Source: Anaerolineales bacterium
Lineage (GTDB): Bacteria > Chloroflexota > Anaerolineae > Anaerolineales > UBA11858
Direction: 5' to 3'
Assembly: GCA_016785015.1 (NCBI GenBank)
Contig: JADHTJ010000036.1
Span: forward strand, 1-33,535
DNA: 33,535 nucleotides
In this document: piece after piece, positions 6,790-14,392 of the stretch
How positions within the stretch are numbered: the first letter of the stretch is position 1
Layout: the number at the start of each line of letters is the position of its first letter
The notes under the pieces: generated by a model
The model's database searches: none
Told to the model about the DNA's origin: nothing
Seen by the model: only the letters and a program-made list of their open reading frames with translations
Translations under genes and position numbers: made by a program

Positions 6790-7521
6790 TTACTGCGAAA
6801 TTCCCAAACGATTTCCAGCCTGTTTGCATAAACTCGCTCCCCCAAAGGCCAACCACTCATCTAGGCGGTCGCTGTGGTCTCTGCCTTTTTGGGCATCGGC
6901 ATAAATTCCCGTTCCCCAATAAACATACCGGTCCATCTCATTCGACCAGGCGCTTTCTGGCCGCCTGGCTCCTGTGATGCCCCCGTTATACCCTGCTAAC
7001 CCAAATTTGATGCTTCCTTCGCGAGCTTCCAGCGCGCTTTTGAGAAAGGATAACCCGCGCCGAGCGTTGGTCCCTGGTTGATAAGGATCCTCTCCGGAGA
7101 CAAAATGATACTGCATTACCTGGAACAAACCCATGGCCCCCACGCCAGACACCGCTCGCGGGTCACCACATGATTCGATCTGCATTACAGTGGCCACCAG
7201 GTTTGGGTCCAGCCCCCATTTCTGGCTCCAGTTGATGATATCTGCACTCCAATATTGGATCTGCGGTGTAAAAAGGGCTGCGATGCGGGACTCTCCTGAA
7301 ATCAATTTTTCTTCAGCCAGTTCGTCTTGTTCAACGCTGGCGATTTCAGCGGTCTGGGTATTGGAATCATTCCATTCGACCCTGGTGAGTACCAGCGCCA
7401 AGATCAATCCTACTACGACGACTGCCAGTGGGGGTAGGGCGAAAAAAGGTAGGCAGCCCTCGGAGGAGAATTCCACCAGGGGAGCCTCATCGGAATAATA
7501 TACGTTGTTGCTGCGAGACAT
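6790..7521 (-). CDS. Membrane-anchored lytic transglycosylase (SLT domain)
   Basis: A 243-residue protein that would cleave peptidoglycan glycan strands outside the membrane. Residues 19-47 are a Cys- and Pro-containing stretch (CLPFFALPPL) running into one TM helix; this segment is nearly identical to that of the neighbouring M23 protein. After a Glu-rich linker comes the SLT domain (about residues 90-205) with the catalytic glutamate E116 in QIESCGDP, then GAMGLFQVM and AGYNGG. The start ATG 7521 has no Shine-Dalgarno; the preceding bases TTTCCTTATTCC match those before the M23 start. It is the third gene of a minus-strand operon, 16 bp after the M23 gene. VirB1-like or phage-like roles are also possible. 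Confidence 0.88.
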   Translation of the reverse strand: MSRSNNVYYSDEAPLVEFSSEGCLPFFALPPLAVVVVGLILALVLTRVEWNDSNTQTAEIASVEQDELAEEKLISGESRIAALFTPQIQYWSADIINWSQKWGLDPNLVATVMQIESCGDPRAVSGVGAMGLFQVMQYHFVSGEDPYQPGTNARRGLSFLKSALEAREGSIKFGLAGYNGGITGARRPESAWSNEMDRYVYWGTGIYADAQKGRDHSDRLDEWLAFGGASLCKQAGNRLGISQ

Positions 7522-7537
7522 TGGAATAAGGAAAAAA

Positions 7538-8158
7538 TTATTGATGATTGATTAGATCAAGCGGATTTACGTTTGCGCCCAGTATTTTATCAAATACATT
7601 TAGGTGAGTGTGGTAACCGCAGTTACGGCCCTGGCATGGTCTACCTTGCATATCCGTTGTATACCCTAAATTGCTTTCTGTCCCTACGACCTGACCGATG
7701 ATAAGCTTTTCACCCTTCGATACTGAATACTTGCCATGAAGCATCATTACCCGGTAAATCTCGTTTTCAATTACCAATGTAGGGTTCCCGTAAACGTCGG
7801 TATATTTCTTTGTTACCATACCGTTAATGGGTGAACGGATTTCTGACCCTTTGCCTGCTGCAATATCTATTGCCAAGTGGCCGTATGAAGAGCCATGTAC
7901 CCCTTGGGTGATCGTGAATTCATCATAAGGGGCGATAAACGATTTGTGATCTTCGATTTCTATTTCGAACGAGTTTTGCTCTTCAATTTCACTAGCGAGT
8001 GATGTGCTGATGTTTATTCGACTGAGTACCAGCGCCATGATCAAACCCACTACAACTACGGCGAGTGGCGGAAGGGCGAAAAAAGGCAGGCAGCCCCCGG
8101 AAGAATAGTCCTCGAGGGCTGCCTGGTTGGCATAATGTTCGGTGTCGATGTGTGCCAT
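7538..8158 (-). CDS. Membrane-anchored M23-family metallopeptidase
   Basis: A 206-residue LytM/M23-type peptidase expected to cut peptidoglycan cross-bridges. It has the same N-terminal anchor as the SLT protein (residues 19-47, 26 of 29 residues identical and at the same position), a Glu-rich linker, then the peptidase domain from about residue 80. Zinc ligands and catalytic residues are intact: H94 and D98 in GHLAID, H141 in MLHG, and H183/H185 in HTHL. No Shine-Dalgarno precedes ATG 8158; TTTCCTTACTCC lies directly upstream. It is the middle gene of the operon, 27 bp after the four-TM gene. The cysteines near the active site (PCQGRNC, residues 175-180) could form a disulfide. Confidence 0.88.
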   Translation of the reverse strand: MAHIDTEHYANQAALEDYSSGGCLPFFALPPLAVVVVGLIMALVLSRINISTSLASEIEEQNSFEIEIEDHKSFIAPYDEFTITQGVHGSSYGHLAIDIAAGKGSEIRSPINGMVTKKYTDVYGNPTLVIENEIYRVMMLHGKYSVSKGEKLIIGQVVGTESNLGYTTDMQGRPCQGRNCGYHTHLNVFDKILGANVNPLDLINHQ

Positions 8159-8185
8159 AGGAGTAAGGAAACACGAAGGTGAATT

Positions 8186-8932
8186 TTAGAATTGGGGCCT
8201 TTGACCCTCCCGGTTGCCATTGTAGTTACGGGAAACGGGATGATAAGTGGGCTCTTGTGAACCATAGTCGCTATCGACGTAGGTGGGCTTCGGCGCTGGG
8301 CTGAACGAAGAACGTGCCCGAGCGGTACGGCCAACTGGCGCATTGCGGCGGTTTGAGCCGTTAGGCCGATTGCGATTTGATGGCTTAGATGTACTGCGGC
8401 TGGTTCTTGAATTGCTGCGTTTTGCTCTGCTCAAGTTAGCCTCGCTGAAAAGGCGATCCCCAGCGACAGAGATGGTACCGATGATCAAAACGCGGATCAG
8501 CCAGACCATGATTGCCACGAAGATGGGCACCACTTTGAGCATGGTTCCCCTGGCGACAACGGCATTCCCAAGGGTTTCGTGGTTGAGAATGGCGATGGAA
8601 ACGCCCCACCAGGTCAGCATGGCGTTCATCAAGGCGGCAAGCATCCAGGCCCCGAAGAGGTACCAGACCTCGGCGGGCTCATCGCGACCCTGTTCAGGGG
8701 TGAACAGGCGGGCGATGCCAGCGAAGTCAATACCGCAGAAGGCGATGGAAAGGATCGTCGCCCAGCGGATACCAACAAATGTGAGTTCGCCTAGCACATC
8801 GGTGAGGGCGAAATCGGTCGTCGAGTAGTTGAATACCTCGAAAGCCAGCAGGGCAGTGACGATCAACATGCCAAACAACAGGCCGCGACTAATTTGCATC
8901 TTTCCTCTAAAAATTGACATTTGCGATAACAT
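8186..8932 (-). CDS. Four-TM membrane protein with basic disordered C-terminus, unknown function
   Basis: A 248-residue protein I do not recognise. It has about four hydrophobic helices (near residues 16-37, 52-72, 90-112 and 130-155), followed by an 85-residue tail rich in Arg, Ser, Asn and Pro, with several Tyr near the end. The start ATG 8932 is chosen because GGAGGAGG lies 6 bp upstream; an upstream in-frame ATG at 8971 lacks a site. It is the first gene of the operon with the M23 peptidase and the transglycosylase, directly behind a promoter covered by two SOS-like palindromes. The grouping resembles small conjugation or secretion modules, but no VirB4- or VirD4-like ATPase is nearby. 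Confidence 0.8.
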   Translation of the reverse strand: MLSQMSIFRGKMQISRGLLFGMLIVTALLAFEVFNYSTTDFALTDVLGELTFVGIRWATILSIAFCGIDFAGIARLFTPEQGRDEPAEVWYLFGAWMLAALMNAMLTWWGVSIAILNHETLGNAVVARGTMLKVVPIFVAIMVWLIRVLIIGTISVAGDRLFSEANLSRAKRSNSRTSRSTSKPSNRNRPNGSNRRNAPVGRTARARSSFSPAPKPTYVDSDYGSQEPTYHPVSRNYNGNREGQRPQF

Positions 8933-8982
8933 GGTAAACCTCCTCCAGGTACATGTAAGGTAAACTGTCATCTGATAGAATT

Positions 8983-8996
8983 AGAACATGTGTTCT
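8983..8996. promoter_or_regulatory. SOS-box-like operator 1
   Basis: AGAACATGTGTTCT has the form GAAC-N4-GTTC, the core of the LexA/DinR box of Gram-positive-type LexA proteins. It lies at the predicted +1 to +14 region of the minus-strand promoter, a repressing position. Confidence 0.6.
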
Positions 8997-9003
8997 GCGG
9001 TTA

Positions 9004-9032
9004 ACTATAGAACAACTGTTCTAAAAAGTCAA
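9004..9032 (-). promoter_or_regulatory. Sigma70-type promoter of the four-TM/M23/SLT operon
   Basis: On the minus strand, TTGACT (plus-strand 9032-9027) is followed after exactly 17 bp by TATAGT (9009-9004), close to consensus. Transcription should start near 8997, about 65 bp before the ATG at 8932. The spacer contains one palindromic operator and the start site contains the second. Confidence 0.7.
9009..9022. promoter_or_regulatory. SOS-box-like operator 2
   Basis: AGAACAACTGTTCT again has the form GAAC-N4-GTTC and sits inside the 17-bp spacer between the -35 and -10 boxes of the minus-strand promoter. It starts 26 bp from operator 1. The AGAACA/TGTTCT half-sites are the same in both, so one dimeric repressor, most likely LexA, should bind each. 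Confidence 0.65.
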
Positions 9033-9039
9033 GAGGCAA

Positions 9040-9279
9040 ACGCAATCTTTGGTTTCACTTCGACAAGCTCAGCACAAACGATACGTCTGACGGTTTTCGA
9101 TACGCTCACTTCGTCCGCTGCACAACCAGCGCCGGACCGCTACTGGCGAACCAGCGGATGCTGCTCAAACCAAAATGACAATCATTTCATTAGTAGCGGG
9201 TATGTCTCTCAGTTCGAAATTTGTGTCAGAAATCCCCCCATTTACTTACCGTTTGACATTCTAGCCTGCCATAATTCTC
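9040..9279. other. Non-coding gap with TTCGACAAGCTCAG repeat
   Basis: No credible gene is present. TTCGACAAGCTCAG (9059-9072) belongs to a dispersed palindromic family; its reverse complement, with 2 of 14 mismatches, occurs inside the hydrolase gene at 23957-23970. The rest (to about 9180) is GC-richer than the flanks and looks like degenerate repeat sequence; nothing else is recognised. Confidence 0.4.
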
Positions 9280-9288
9280 TGCTACAAT
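9280..9288 (+). promoter_or_regulatory. Candidate extended -10 promoter for the thiolase gene
   Basis: TGCTACAAT (TG-N-TACAAT) lies 67 bp before the thiolase start. A TTGACA at 9253-9258 is 24 bp away, too far to act as its -35. Extended -10 elements can work without a good -35. Confidence 0.4.
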
Positions 9289-9354
9289 ACCTGTCACTAA
9301 CTCTTTTTCGTCAAAAGCTTACCAATTCTAATTTCGAATTCAGGAGGTTCTTTC

Positions 9355-10560
9355 ATGTCCGATAAGCACACGGAAGCCGTCATTCTGAGCGCTGTGCGGA
9401 CTCCCTCTGGGAGGTTCCAAGGGAGTTTGAGTGGGTTTACTGCCCCCCAACTGGGTGCTATTGTTGTAGAGGAAGCCGTCAAGCGTGCAGGCATTCCAGA
9501 ACCCAAAGATATCGATGAAGTATTTATGGGTAATGTGGTTTCGGCAGGTTTGGGCCAGAACCCAGCCCGGCAGGCGGCTATCTTTGGGGGAGTGCCTGTT
9601 GAAGTGGGTGCGACCACCCTGAACAAAGTCTGCGGCTCGGGCCTGAAGGCAGTGATGCTCTCAGCCCAGGCCATCCGCGCCGGTGATGCTGATCTCTTCG
9701 TCGCCGGGGGTATGGAGAATATGAGCCGTGCCCCTTATCTCGTTGATGGGCGTACGGGTAGTTTACGTTATGGACATGCTCAGCTCACCGACGCATTATT
9801 GCACGATGGCCTGTGGGACCCCTTTGAAAATTGGGGCATGGGTAATGCGGCCGAGTTTATCGCCGAGGAATTTGAAGTCGGGCGTGAAGCCATGGATGAA
9901 TTGGCATACAACAGCCATATGCGCGCCATTGCTGCCATGGATGCTGGGAAGTTCAAGGCTGAGATCGTCCCTGTTGAAGTCAAAGGCCGCAAGGGTGCGG
10001 TGACGATATTTGACACCGATGAAGCCCCTCGCCGCGATACTACGCTCGAGGCATTGGGTAAGCTGCGTCCAGCGTTCGTCAAAGATGGTAAGGTCACCGC
10101 AGGGAATGCGCCCGGTCTTAATGACGGCGCGGCGGCTTTAGTAGTTTCTTCCAGGACCAAGGCTGAAGAAATGGGCAGCGAAATTTTGGCGCGCATCGTA
10201 GGATATGGACAAGCAGCGGTCGAGCCTAAATACCTGTTTTATGCGCCTGCCAAAGCCATTCCCATTGTCTTGGAGAAGATCGGTTGGACCTTGGACGATG
10301 TCGATTTGATCGAACTGAATGAGGCTTTCGCAGCCCAGGTGCTAGCAGATGGTTACGCGTTAGCGGACCAGGGTTGGGATTGGGATAAAGTCAACGTGCA
10401 TGGTGGTGCAATCGCATTGGGTCACCCGATTGGAGCCAGCGGTGCGCGCGTTGTGGTGACATTGATCCATGCTCTCAAAGATCGTGGTCTCAAGCGGGGT
10501 TTGGCATCCTTGTGTTTAGGTGGCGCGGAGGCGGTGGCGTTAGCTGTAGAAATTGAATGA
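9355..10560 (+). CDS. Acetyl-CoA acetyltransferase (thiolase)
   Basis: A 401-residue thiolase II family enzyme that condenses two acetyl-CoA or cleaves 3-ketoacyl-CoA, depending on pathway. The nucleophilic cysteine C93 is in [12 protein letters not shown]; the substrate loop [11 protein letters not shown], the NEAFAAQ motif, H357 in [17 protein letters not shown] and C387 in LCLGG are all present, so it should be active. After CLGG the sequence AEAVALAVE differs slightly from the usual GGGMGVA. The start ATG 9355 follows AGGAGG. With the acyl-CoA dehydrogenase and the carboxylase downstream it suggests short-chain acyl-CoA metabolism. The biosynthetic or degradative direction cannot be told from sequence. 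Confidence 0.93.
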   Translation: MSDKHTEAVILSAVRTPSGRFQGSLSGFTAPQLGAIVVEEAVKRAGIPEPKDIDEVFMGNVVSAGLGQNPARQAAIFGGVPVEVGATTLNKVCGSGLKAVMLSAQAIRAGDADLFVAGGMENMSRAPYLVDGRTGSLRYGHAQLTDALLHDGLWDPFENWGMGNAAEFIAEEFEVGREAMDELAYNSHMRAIAAMDAGKFKAEIVPVEVKGRKGAVTIFDTDEAPRRDTTLEALGKLRPAFVKDGKVTAGNAPGLNDGAAALVVSSRTKAEEMGSEILARIVGYGQAAVEPKYLFYAPAKAIPIVLEKIGWTLDDVDLIELNEAFAAQVLADGYALADQGWDWDKVNVHGGAIALGHPIGASGARVVVTLIHALKDRGLKRGLASLCLGGAEAVALAVEIE

Positions 10561-10605
10561 GACAATTGTCGGAACGTTAAACATGAAACGTTCAACGTTC
10601 TAACG
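10561..10605 (+). repeat. ACGTTCAACGTT-type short repeat, copy 2
   Basis: A perfect palindrome GACAATTGTC (10561-10570) abuts the thiolase stop. It is followed by AACGTT words, with GAACGTT (10572-10578) inverted against AACGTTC (10594-10600). Similar to 3951-3982. No T-run follows, so it is not a standard terminator. Confidence 0.45.
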
Positions 10606-10621
10606 CTTTTAGGAGGTTGGT

Positions 10622-11050
10622 ATGGGTGTTGAGATACGCGAAATGACGATCTTGGATTATGAGCCAGTCTACGCACTTTGGAAGGAAAGCGGGGACATTG
10701 GCCTCAGCGATGCGGATTCCAAAGAAGGCATCAAGCGCTTCATGGCGCGCAACCCAGGTTTCAGCTTTGTGGCAGCAGATGAGGGGAAGATTGTTGGGGC
10801 GGCACTTAGCGGGCATGATGGACGGAGAGGTTACATTCACCACTTATCGACGGCCAAATCTCACCGATGTCAAGGCATTGGGCGCTCCCTGGTGGGGCGC
10901 TGTATGTATGCCCTGATGAGAGTGGGTATTGGCAAATGCCACTTGTTCGTCTTTGGGGACAACCAGGGCGCTATCAATTTTTGGGAGAAAGTGGGCTATG
11001 ACCAGCGGGTTGAACTTGTGATGATGTCCCATCAGATTGCGGGTGAGTGA
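10622..11050 (+). CDS. GNAT-family N-acetyltransferase
   Basis: A 142-residue single-domain acetyltransferase resembling the YpeA group. The acetyl-CoA pyrophosphate-binding motif is HRCQGIGRSLV (about residues 81-91), preceded by strand IHHLSTAKS and followed by NQGAINFWEKVGY typical of GNAT motif B. The substrate is unknown; small molecules or protein N-termini are possible. The start ATG 10622 follows TTAGGAGG. It is 61 bp after the thiolase gene and could share its transcript. Confidence 0.85.
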   Translation: MGVEIREMTILDYEPVYALWKESGDIGLSDADSKEGIKRFMARNPGFSFVAADEGKIVGAALSGHDGRRGYIHHLSTAKSHRCQGIGRSLVGRCMYALMRVGIGKCHLFVFGDNQGAINFWEKVGYDQRVELVMMSHQIAGE

Positions 11051-11063
11051 ACTGAAATATGAT

Positions 11064-11130
11064 CGCAGATGAACGCGGATAAACGTTGATATAAAGAAGG
11101 AAAATCAGCGTTCATCCTATTTATCTGCGG
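11064..11130 (+). repeat. Long imperfect palindrome (21 of 27 positions)
   Basis: A left arm (11064-11090, starting CGCAGATGAACGCGG) and a right arm (11104-11130, ending TTTATCTGCGG) are inverted copies agreeing at 21 of 27 positions around a 13-bp AT-rich loop. The words GCGTTCATC and ATCTGCGG are typical of a dispersed bacterial intergenic repeat. It lies 13 bp after the acetyltransferase stop and could fold as a transcript-end hairpin, though no T-run follows. Confidence 0.6.
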
Positions 11131-11195
11131 TTTCTTTGCATACTGAAGCATGAGAGAATTAGTACTATGCAAATTAAGTTGTTTGAAGCCTACGT

Positions 11196-11304
11196 GCCCG
11201 GCGATGAATCACCGGGCTAAACACTGCAGCCGGATCAATCCGGCTGTTGGTCCAGTCGAGTTTAGCCGACTTCAGAATTTAGCCTGGGAATTCGATTCCC
11301 AGGC
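11196..11304 (+). repeat. Array of three compact GC-rich hairpins
   Basis: Three hairpins stand in a row: GCCCGG/CCGGGC (11196-11201/11212-11217, with inner GAT/ATC), AGCCGGAT/ATCCGGCT (11228-11235/11238-11245) and GCCTGGGAAT-TCG-ATTCCCAGGC (11282-11304, perfect 10-bp stem). CTAAA- and TTTAGCC-type linkers separate them. The pattern of GC palindromes with GAT/ATC centres is that of REP-like intergenic repeats. No gene is encoded. Confidence 0.65.
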
Positions 11305-11344
11305 GGCCTTCGAAAAAAGCAGAAAGAATTTCTTTACGGTGTAA

Positions 11345-11536
11345 TTAGCATTATTTTAGAGATGACATGATAATGATGAATTCGGCACCATTTCTCGCGG
11401 CTTGTGTTGGTCTTTGCTCGTTTGGAGAGGGCGCGTGGCTCTTCGATAGAAGAGATCGAACACGTTTCGCAGGGGGTGATTGAGAACAATGATGGCTGAT
11501 GTTTTTTGTTGGACACGAGATCGTGTGAGAGCATAA
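11345..11536 (+). other. Leader region upstream of the 374-residue unknown protein
   Basis: No gene is seen. An inverted repeat ACACGA-GA-TCGTGT (11513-11526) lies 10 bp before the start of the next gene and could be an operator or a translation-control hairpin. No convincing promoter hexamers were identified. Confidence 0.35.
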
Positions 11537-12661
11537 ATGGCAAAGAAGTCACCTAAGAAAAAGTCAAGACGGCTACCCAAAATTGTTGCGGGTAACCAGG
11601 AAGAAATGATGGGGATGTTTTTTGAATCCCTGCTCAAATCTTATGTTTTAGCGGATGAGCCGGAATTCGAGGACCTGTATTTCGACGAGGAAAAGGTCTT
11701 TGCCAGCGCGGAGAAAACCCACTGGAAATATGAAAAGAAGCTTCTTGTAGCAGAGAAGAAGGGGGGAGAAGAATTAGAAGTCTTGCAAGATGATATGCGC
11801 GCGGAGGCAATTGACAGGGTACTCACTAATCACATCCGAAAAGATATTCTCCATCGCTTAGACTTGTTGATTGAGCGACTGAGAACTAGTCCATTGGACG
11901 AAGATATTGAAAAGTTCATTATGGCTACAGCTGTTCATACAGCTCTTACGACAACAGATATCCCCTGGGGTATAACAACCCTGATCGCAGAAATTTTCCA
12001 GAGATCCTTAAAACCGGAGGAATTGGATGATGGTGACAATCAACTATTCGTGGAATTAGAAGATTTGCTTGGTGAAGAACTCCCACCAGAAGGGATCCTC
12101 GAAAAACTTGACGATCCGGCTTTCACGGAGAAACTTGAGAGAACAATTGATACGAATTCTGATCTGTACCAACGCCTTTCTGCAATTACGAACAGGATGA
12201 TCAATGAGTTTGTCGATGCGCTGTGGGAAGGTAGCGTTGAACTGATTGTTTTCAGCGAAGATGAAGTAATGGGATATTTCGAAAGAGTGCAAGAACGATT
12301 CGAAGCTGCGGAGATTGATTTGGAAGATCGGGATGCTCAAGAAACGGGGGAGATATTGACCTCGACGTTAGATGAATATATTACCGAGATCGTTACACCG
12401 ATAAAATATAGGCAAATCAAGAAGGAGCTTCAAAGGATCTCTAATGAATGGGTGCAAAAGAGGCATAAATACGCTGGCGCATTACTAGGAGAAATTCAGA
12501 GTCTTGAAGACGATGCGCTGGCCGATAATTTTCTAATCAGGGCAATTTTCACAAGCCAGATAAAAAATGCTTTCCCAGAACCCGAAGAAGATAGAATACT
12601 TGACCAAACACCGCGAAAGAAGACACGCAGAGGCCGACGAGGTCGAAGGAAAAAGAAATGA
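11537..12661 (+). CDS. Uncharacterised charged helical protein
   Basis: A 374-residue cytoplasmic protein with no recognised domain, signal peptide or TM segment. It starts with a Lys/Arg-rich patch (KKSPKKKSRRLPK), has a long acidic, mostly helical body with many Glu/Asp/Leu heptad-like stretches, and ends in an extreme basic tail (KKTRRGRRGRRKKK, the last 14 residues), which suggests nucleic-acid or membrane-surface binding. The start ATG 11537 has only a weak GAGAG upstream. Its stop overlaps the start of the GMC oxidoreductase (ATGA), so the two are coupled. Function unknown. Confidence 0.75.
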   Translation: MAKKSPKKKSRRLPKIVAGNQEEMMGMFFESLLKSYVLADEPEFEDLYFDEEKVFASAEKTHWKYEKKLLVAEKKGGEELEVLQDDMRAEAIDRVLTNHIRKDILHRLDLLIERLRTSPLDEDIEKFIMATAVHTALTTTDIPWGITTLIAEIFQRSLKPEELDDGDNQLFVELEDLLGEELPPEGILEKLDDPAFTEKLERTIDTNSDLYQRLSAITNRMINEFVDALWEGSVELIVFSEDEVMGYFERVQERFEAAEIDLEDRDAQETGEILTSTLDEYITEIVTPIKYRQIKKELQRISNEWVQKRHKYAGALLGEIQSLEDDALADNFLIRAIFTSQIKNAFPEPEEDRILDQTPRKKTRRGRRGRRKKK

Positions 12662-14277
12662 CGTACAAAGATGAGAAAACATACGACTATGTAATCATCG
12701 GCTCGGGCTTTGGGGGCAGCGTTTCAGCCATGCGCCTGTCGGAAAAAGGTTATTCGGTTTTAGTGTTGGAGCGGGGCAAACGCTATGAAGATGAAGACTT
12801 GCCCACAACCAACTGGAATATCTTCAAGTTTTTGTGGCTACCGGCTCTGCGCTGCTTCGGCTTTTTTGAGATGACTTTTTTAAATGGCCTTCTGGCTTTG
12901 CATGGTAGTGGCGTTGGCGGTGGCAGCCTGACTTATGCCAATGTGTTGATGGAGCCTGATGAGCGTTTGTTTCAGGCCCCGGGTTGGCATCATCTAGCGG
13001 ATTGGCAGGCAGTTTTAGCCCCGCACTACAAGACTGCCCGCCACATGCTCGGTGTGGCTACCAACCCCAAGCTGTGGTTTGCCGATGAGAAGATGAAAGA
13101 AATCGCCGAGGAATTGGGCTACGCTGATACCTTCATTCCCACCGAAGTGGGCGTTTTCTTTTCGGAACCTGAGATGGAGGGGGTAACTGTCCCCGACCCT
13201 TATTTTGGTGGGGATGGTCCCGAAAGGGCTGGTTGTACCCATTGTGGGGGATGTATGGTGGGCTGCCGGGAAAATGCCAAGAACACACTTCTGAAGAATT
13301 ACTTGTACTTCGCTGAGAAATGGGGCGCAAAGATCGTCCCTGAAGTCAAGGTGAGTGATATTCGCCTTATGGCGGAGGATCAACCGGATGGGGCCAAATT
13401 CGAAATTGAAATTCGCAGTTCAACTACCTGGTTTGTGAAATCAACTAGGAAGGTGCGCGCCCGCAATGTGGTCGTTTCTGCTGGCTCTTTAGGCACACTG
13501 GAATTGCTCTTGCGCTGCCGAGACGAATCGAAATCGCTGCCCAAACTCTCTCCTCGTTTGGGAGATCATGTACGCACCAACAGTGAGAACATCTTAGGGG
13601 TGACTACGCGAGACAAAGACATTGACCATTCGGAAGGCATCGCCATCACATCCATCTTCCAGGCTGATGATGTCACTCGGGTTGAACCGGTGCGTTATTC
13701 TGACGGTTCATCATTTATTCGAACCCTGACGATGCCATTGGTGGATGGCGAATCACGTATTTTGGGTCAGTTTCTGAAGACATTTTGGGAGATCATTCGA
13801 CACCCCATCGACTTTCTGTACGCCAAGTTCTTTTCCCGCTGGGCAAAATATACAACCATCTTATTGGTGATGCAGGTTACCGAAAATCTAACGCACGTGC
13901 GCCTGGGACGGAATCCCTTCACATTGTTCCGCAAAGGCGTAGTGCTCCAGGAAGATAGAGACACCCCCATACCACGCCAACTTCCCATAGGCAACCAAGT
14001 CACACGATCACTGGCAGAAAAAGCCAACGGCATACCCCAGGCGGCATTTACAGATAGCCTGTTCAATTTTCCAACTACGGCGCATTTTATGGGCGGAGTC
14101 CCCTTTGGGCAAAATGATCAGGAAGGGGTCATCGGACTGGATTGCCAGGTTCACAATTACCCTGGGCTCTATGTGGTTGATGGCTCGATGATGCCGGCCA
14201 ACCCTGGTGTGAATCCCAGCTTGACGATCACGGCGCTGGCGGAATATGCCATGAGCCAGGTGCCAGAAAAGCGATAG
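12658..14277 (+). CDS. GMC-family FAD oxidoreductase (cholesterol-oxidase-like)
   Basis: A 539-residue flavoenzyme. The N-terminal Rossmann fold has GSGFGG (residues 15-20) and the E of LVLERGKRY; the middle has GSGVGGGSLTYANVL, which contacts FAD. A cysteine cluster C193-x2-C-x2-C-x3-C203 (CTHCGGCMVGC) is typical of the ChoD-like subgroup and looks like a metal or Fe-S site. The C-terminal GMC signature is DGSMMPANPGVNPSLTITALAE. The substrate is probably an alcohol or sterol-like hydroxyl, but is unknown. No signal peptide was seen. It is translationally coupled to the preceding unknown protein, so the pair probably works together. Confidence 0.87.
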   Translation: MTYKDEKTYDYVIIGSGFGGSVSAMRLSEKGYSVLVLERGKRYEDEDLPTTNWNIFKFLWLPALRCFGFFEMTFLNGLLALHGSGVGGGSLTYANVLMEPDERLFQAPGWHHLADWQAVLAPHYKTARHMLGVATNPKLWFADEKMKEIAEELGYADTFIPTEVGVFFSEPEMEGVTVPDPYFGGDGPERAGCTHCGGCMVGCRENAKNTLLKNYLYFAEKWGAKIVPEVKVSDIRLMAEDQPDGAKFEIEIRSSTTWFVKSTRKVRARNVVVSAGSLGTLELLLRCRDESKSLPKLSPRLGDHVRTNSENILGVTTRDKDIDHSEGIAITSIFQADDVTRVEPVRYSDGSSFIRTLTMPLVDGESRILGQFLKTFWEIIRHPIDFLYAKFFSRWAKYTTILLVMQVTENLTHVRLGRNPFTLFRKGVVLQEDRDTPIPRQLPIGNQVTRSLAEKANGIPQAAFTDSLFNFPTTAHFMGGVPFGQNDQEGVIGLDCQVHNYPGLYVVDGSMMPANPGVNPSLTITALAEYAMSQVPEKR

Positions 14278-14342
14278 CTTACTTTAACATATCTTCGATC
14301 GCACCGCAGGCTGTTAACCGTTTGAACGTGAGCGTGCAATGT

Positions 14343-14379
14343 GCAACTTGTGACTTGTAGCCTGTAACTTGTAACTTGC
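14343..14379 (+). repeat. AACTTGT tandem-like repeat
   Basis: Degenerate units GCAACTTGT, GACTTGTAG, TGTAACTT and GTAACTTGCC stand in a row between two convergent genes. The same word family (ACTTGCA, three perfect heptamers) is found inside the hydrolase gene at 23926-23946. It has the look of a slipped-strand repeat that spreads in this genome. Confidence 0.5.
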
Positions 14380-14392
14380 CACCTGCCACTTT

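Noticed and set aside
9253..9288. TTGACA (9253-9258) with TACAAT (9283-9288) as a classic promoter
   Set aside because: The spacer is 24 bp, too long for sigma70; only the extended -10 was kept.
8988..9365. A 125-codon open frame upstream of the thiolase gene
   Set aside because: It runs through the operator region and repeat DNA, has no ribosome-binding site, and its amino acids show no recognisable pattern; it overlaps the thiolase start.
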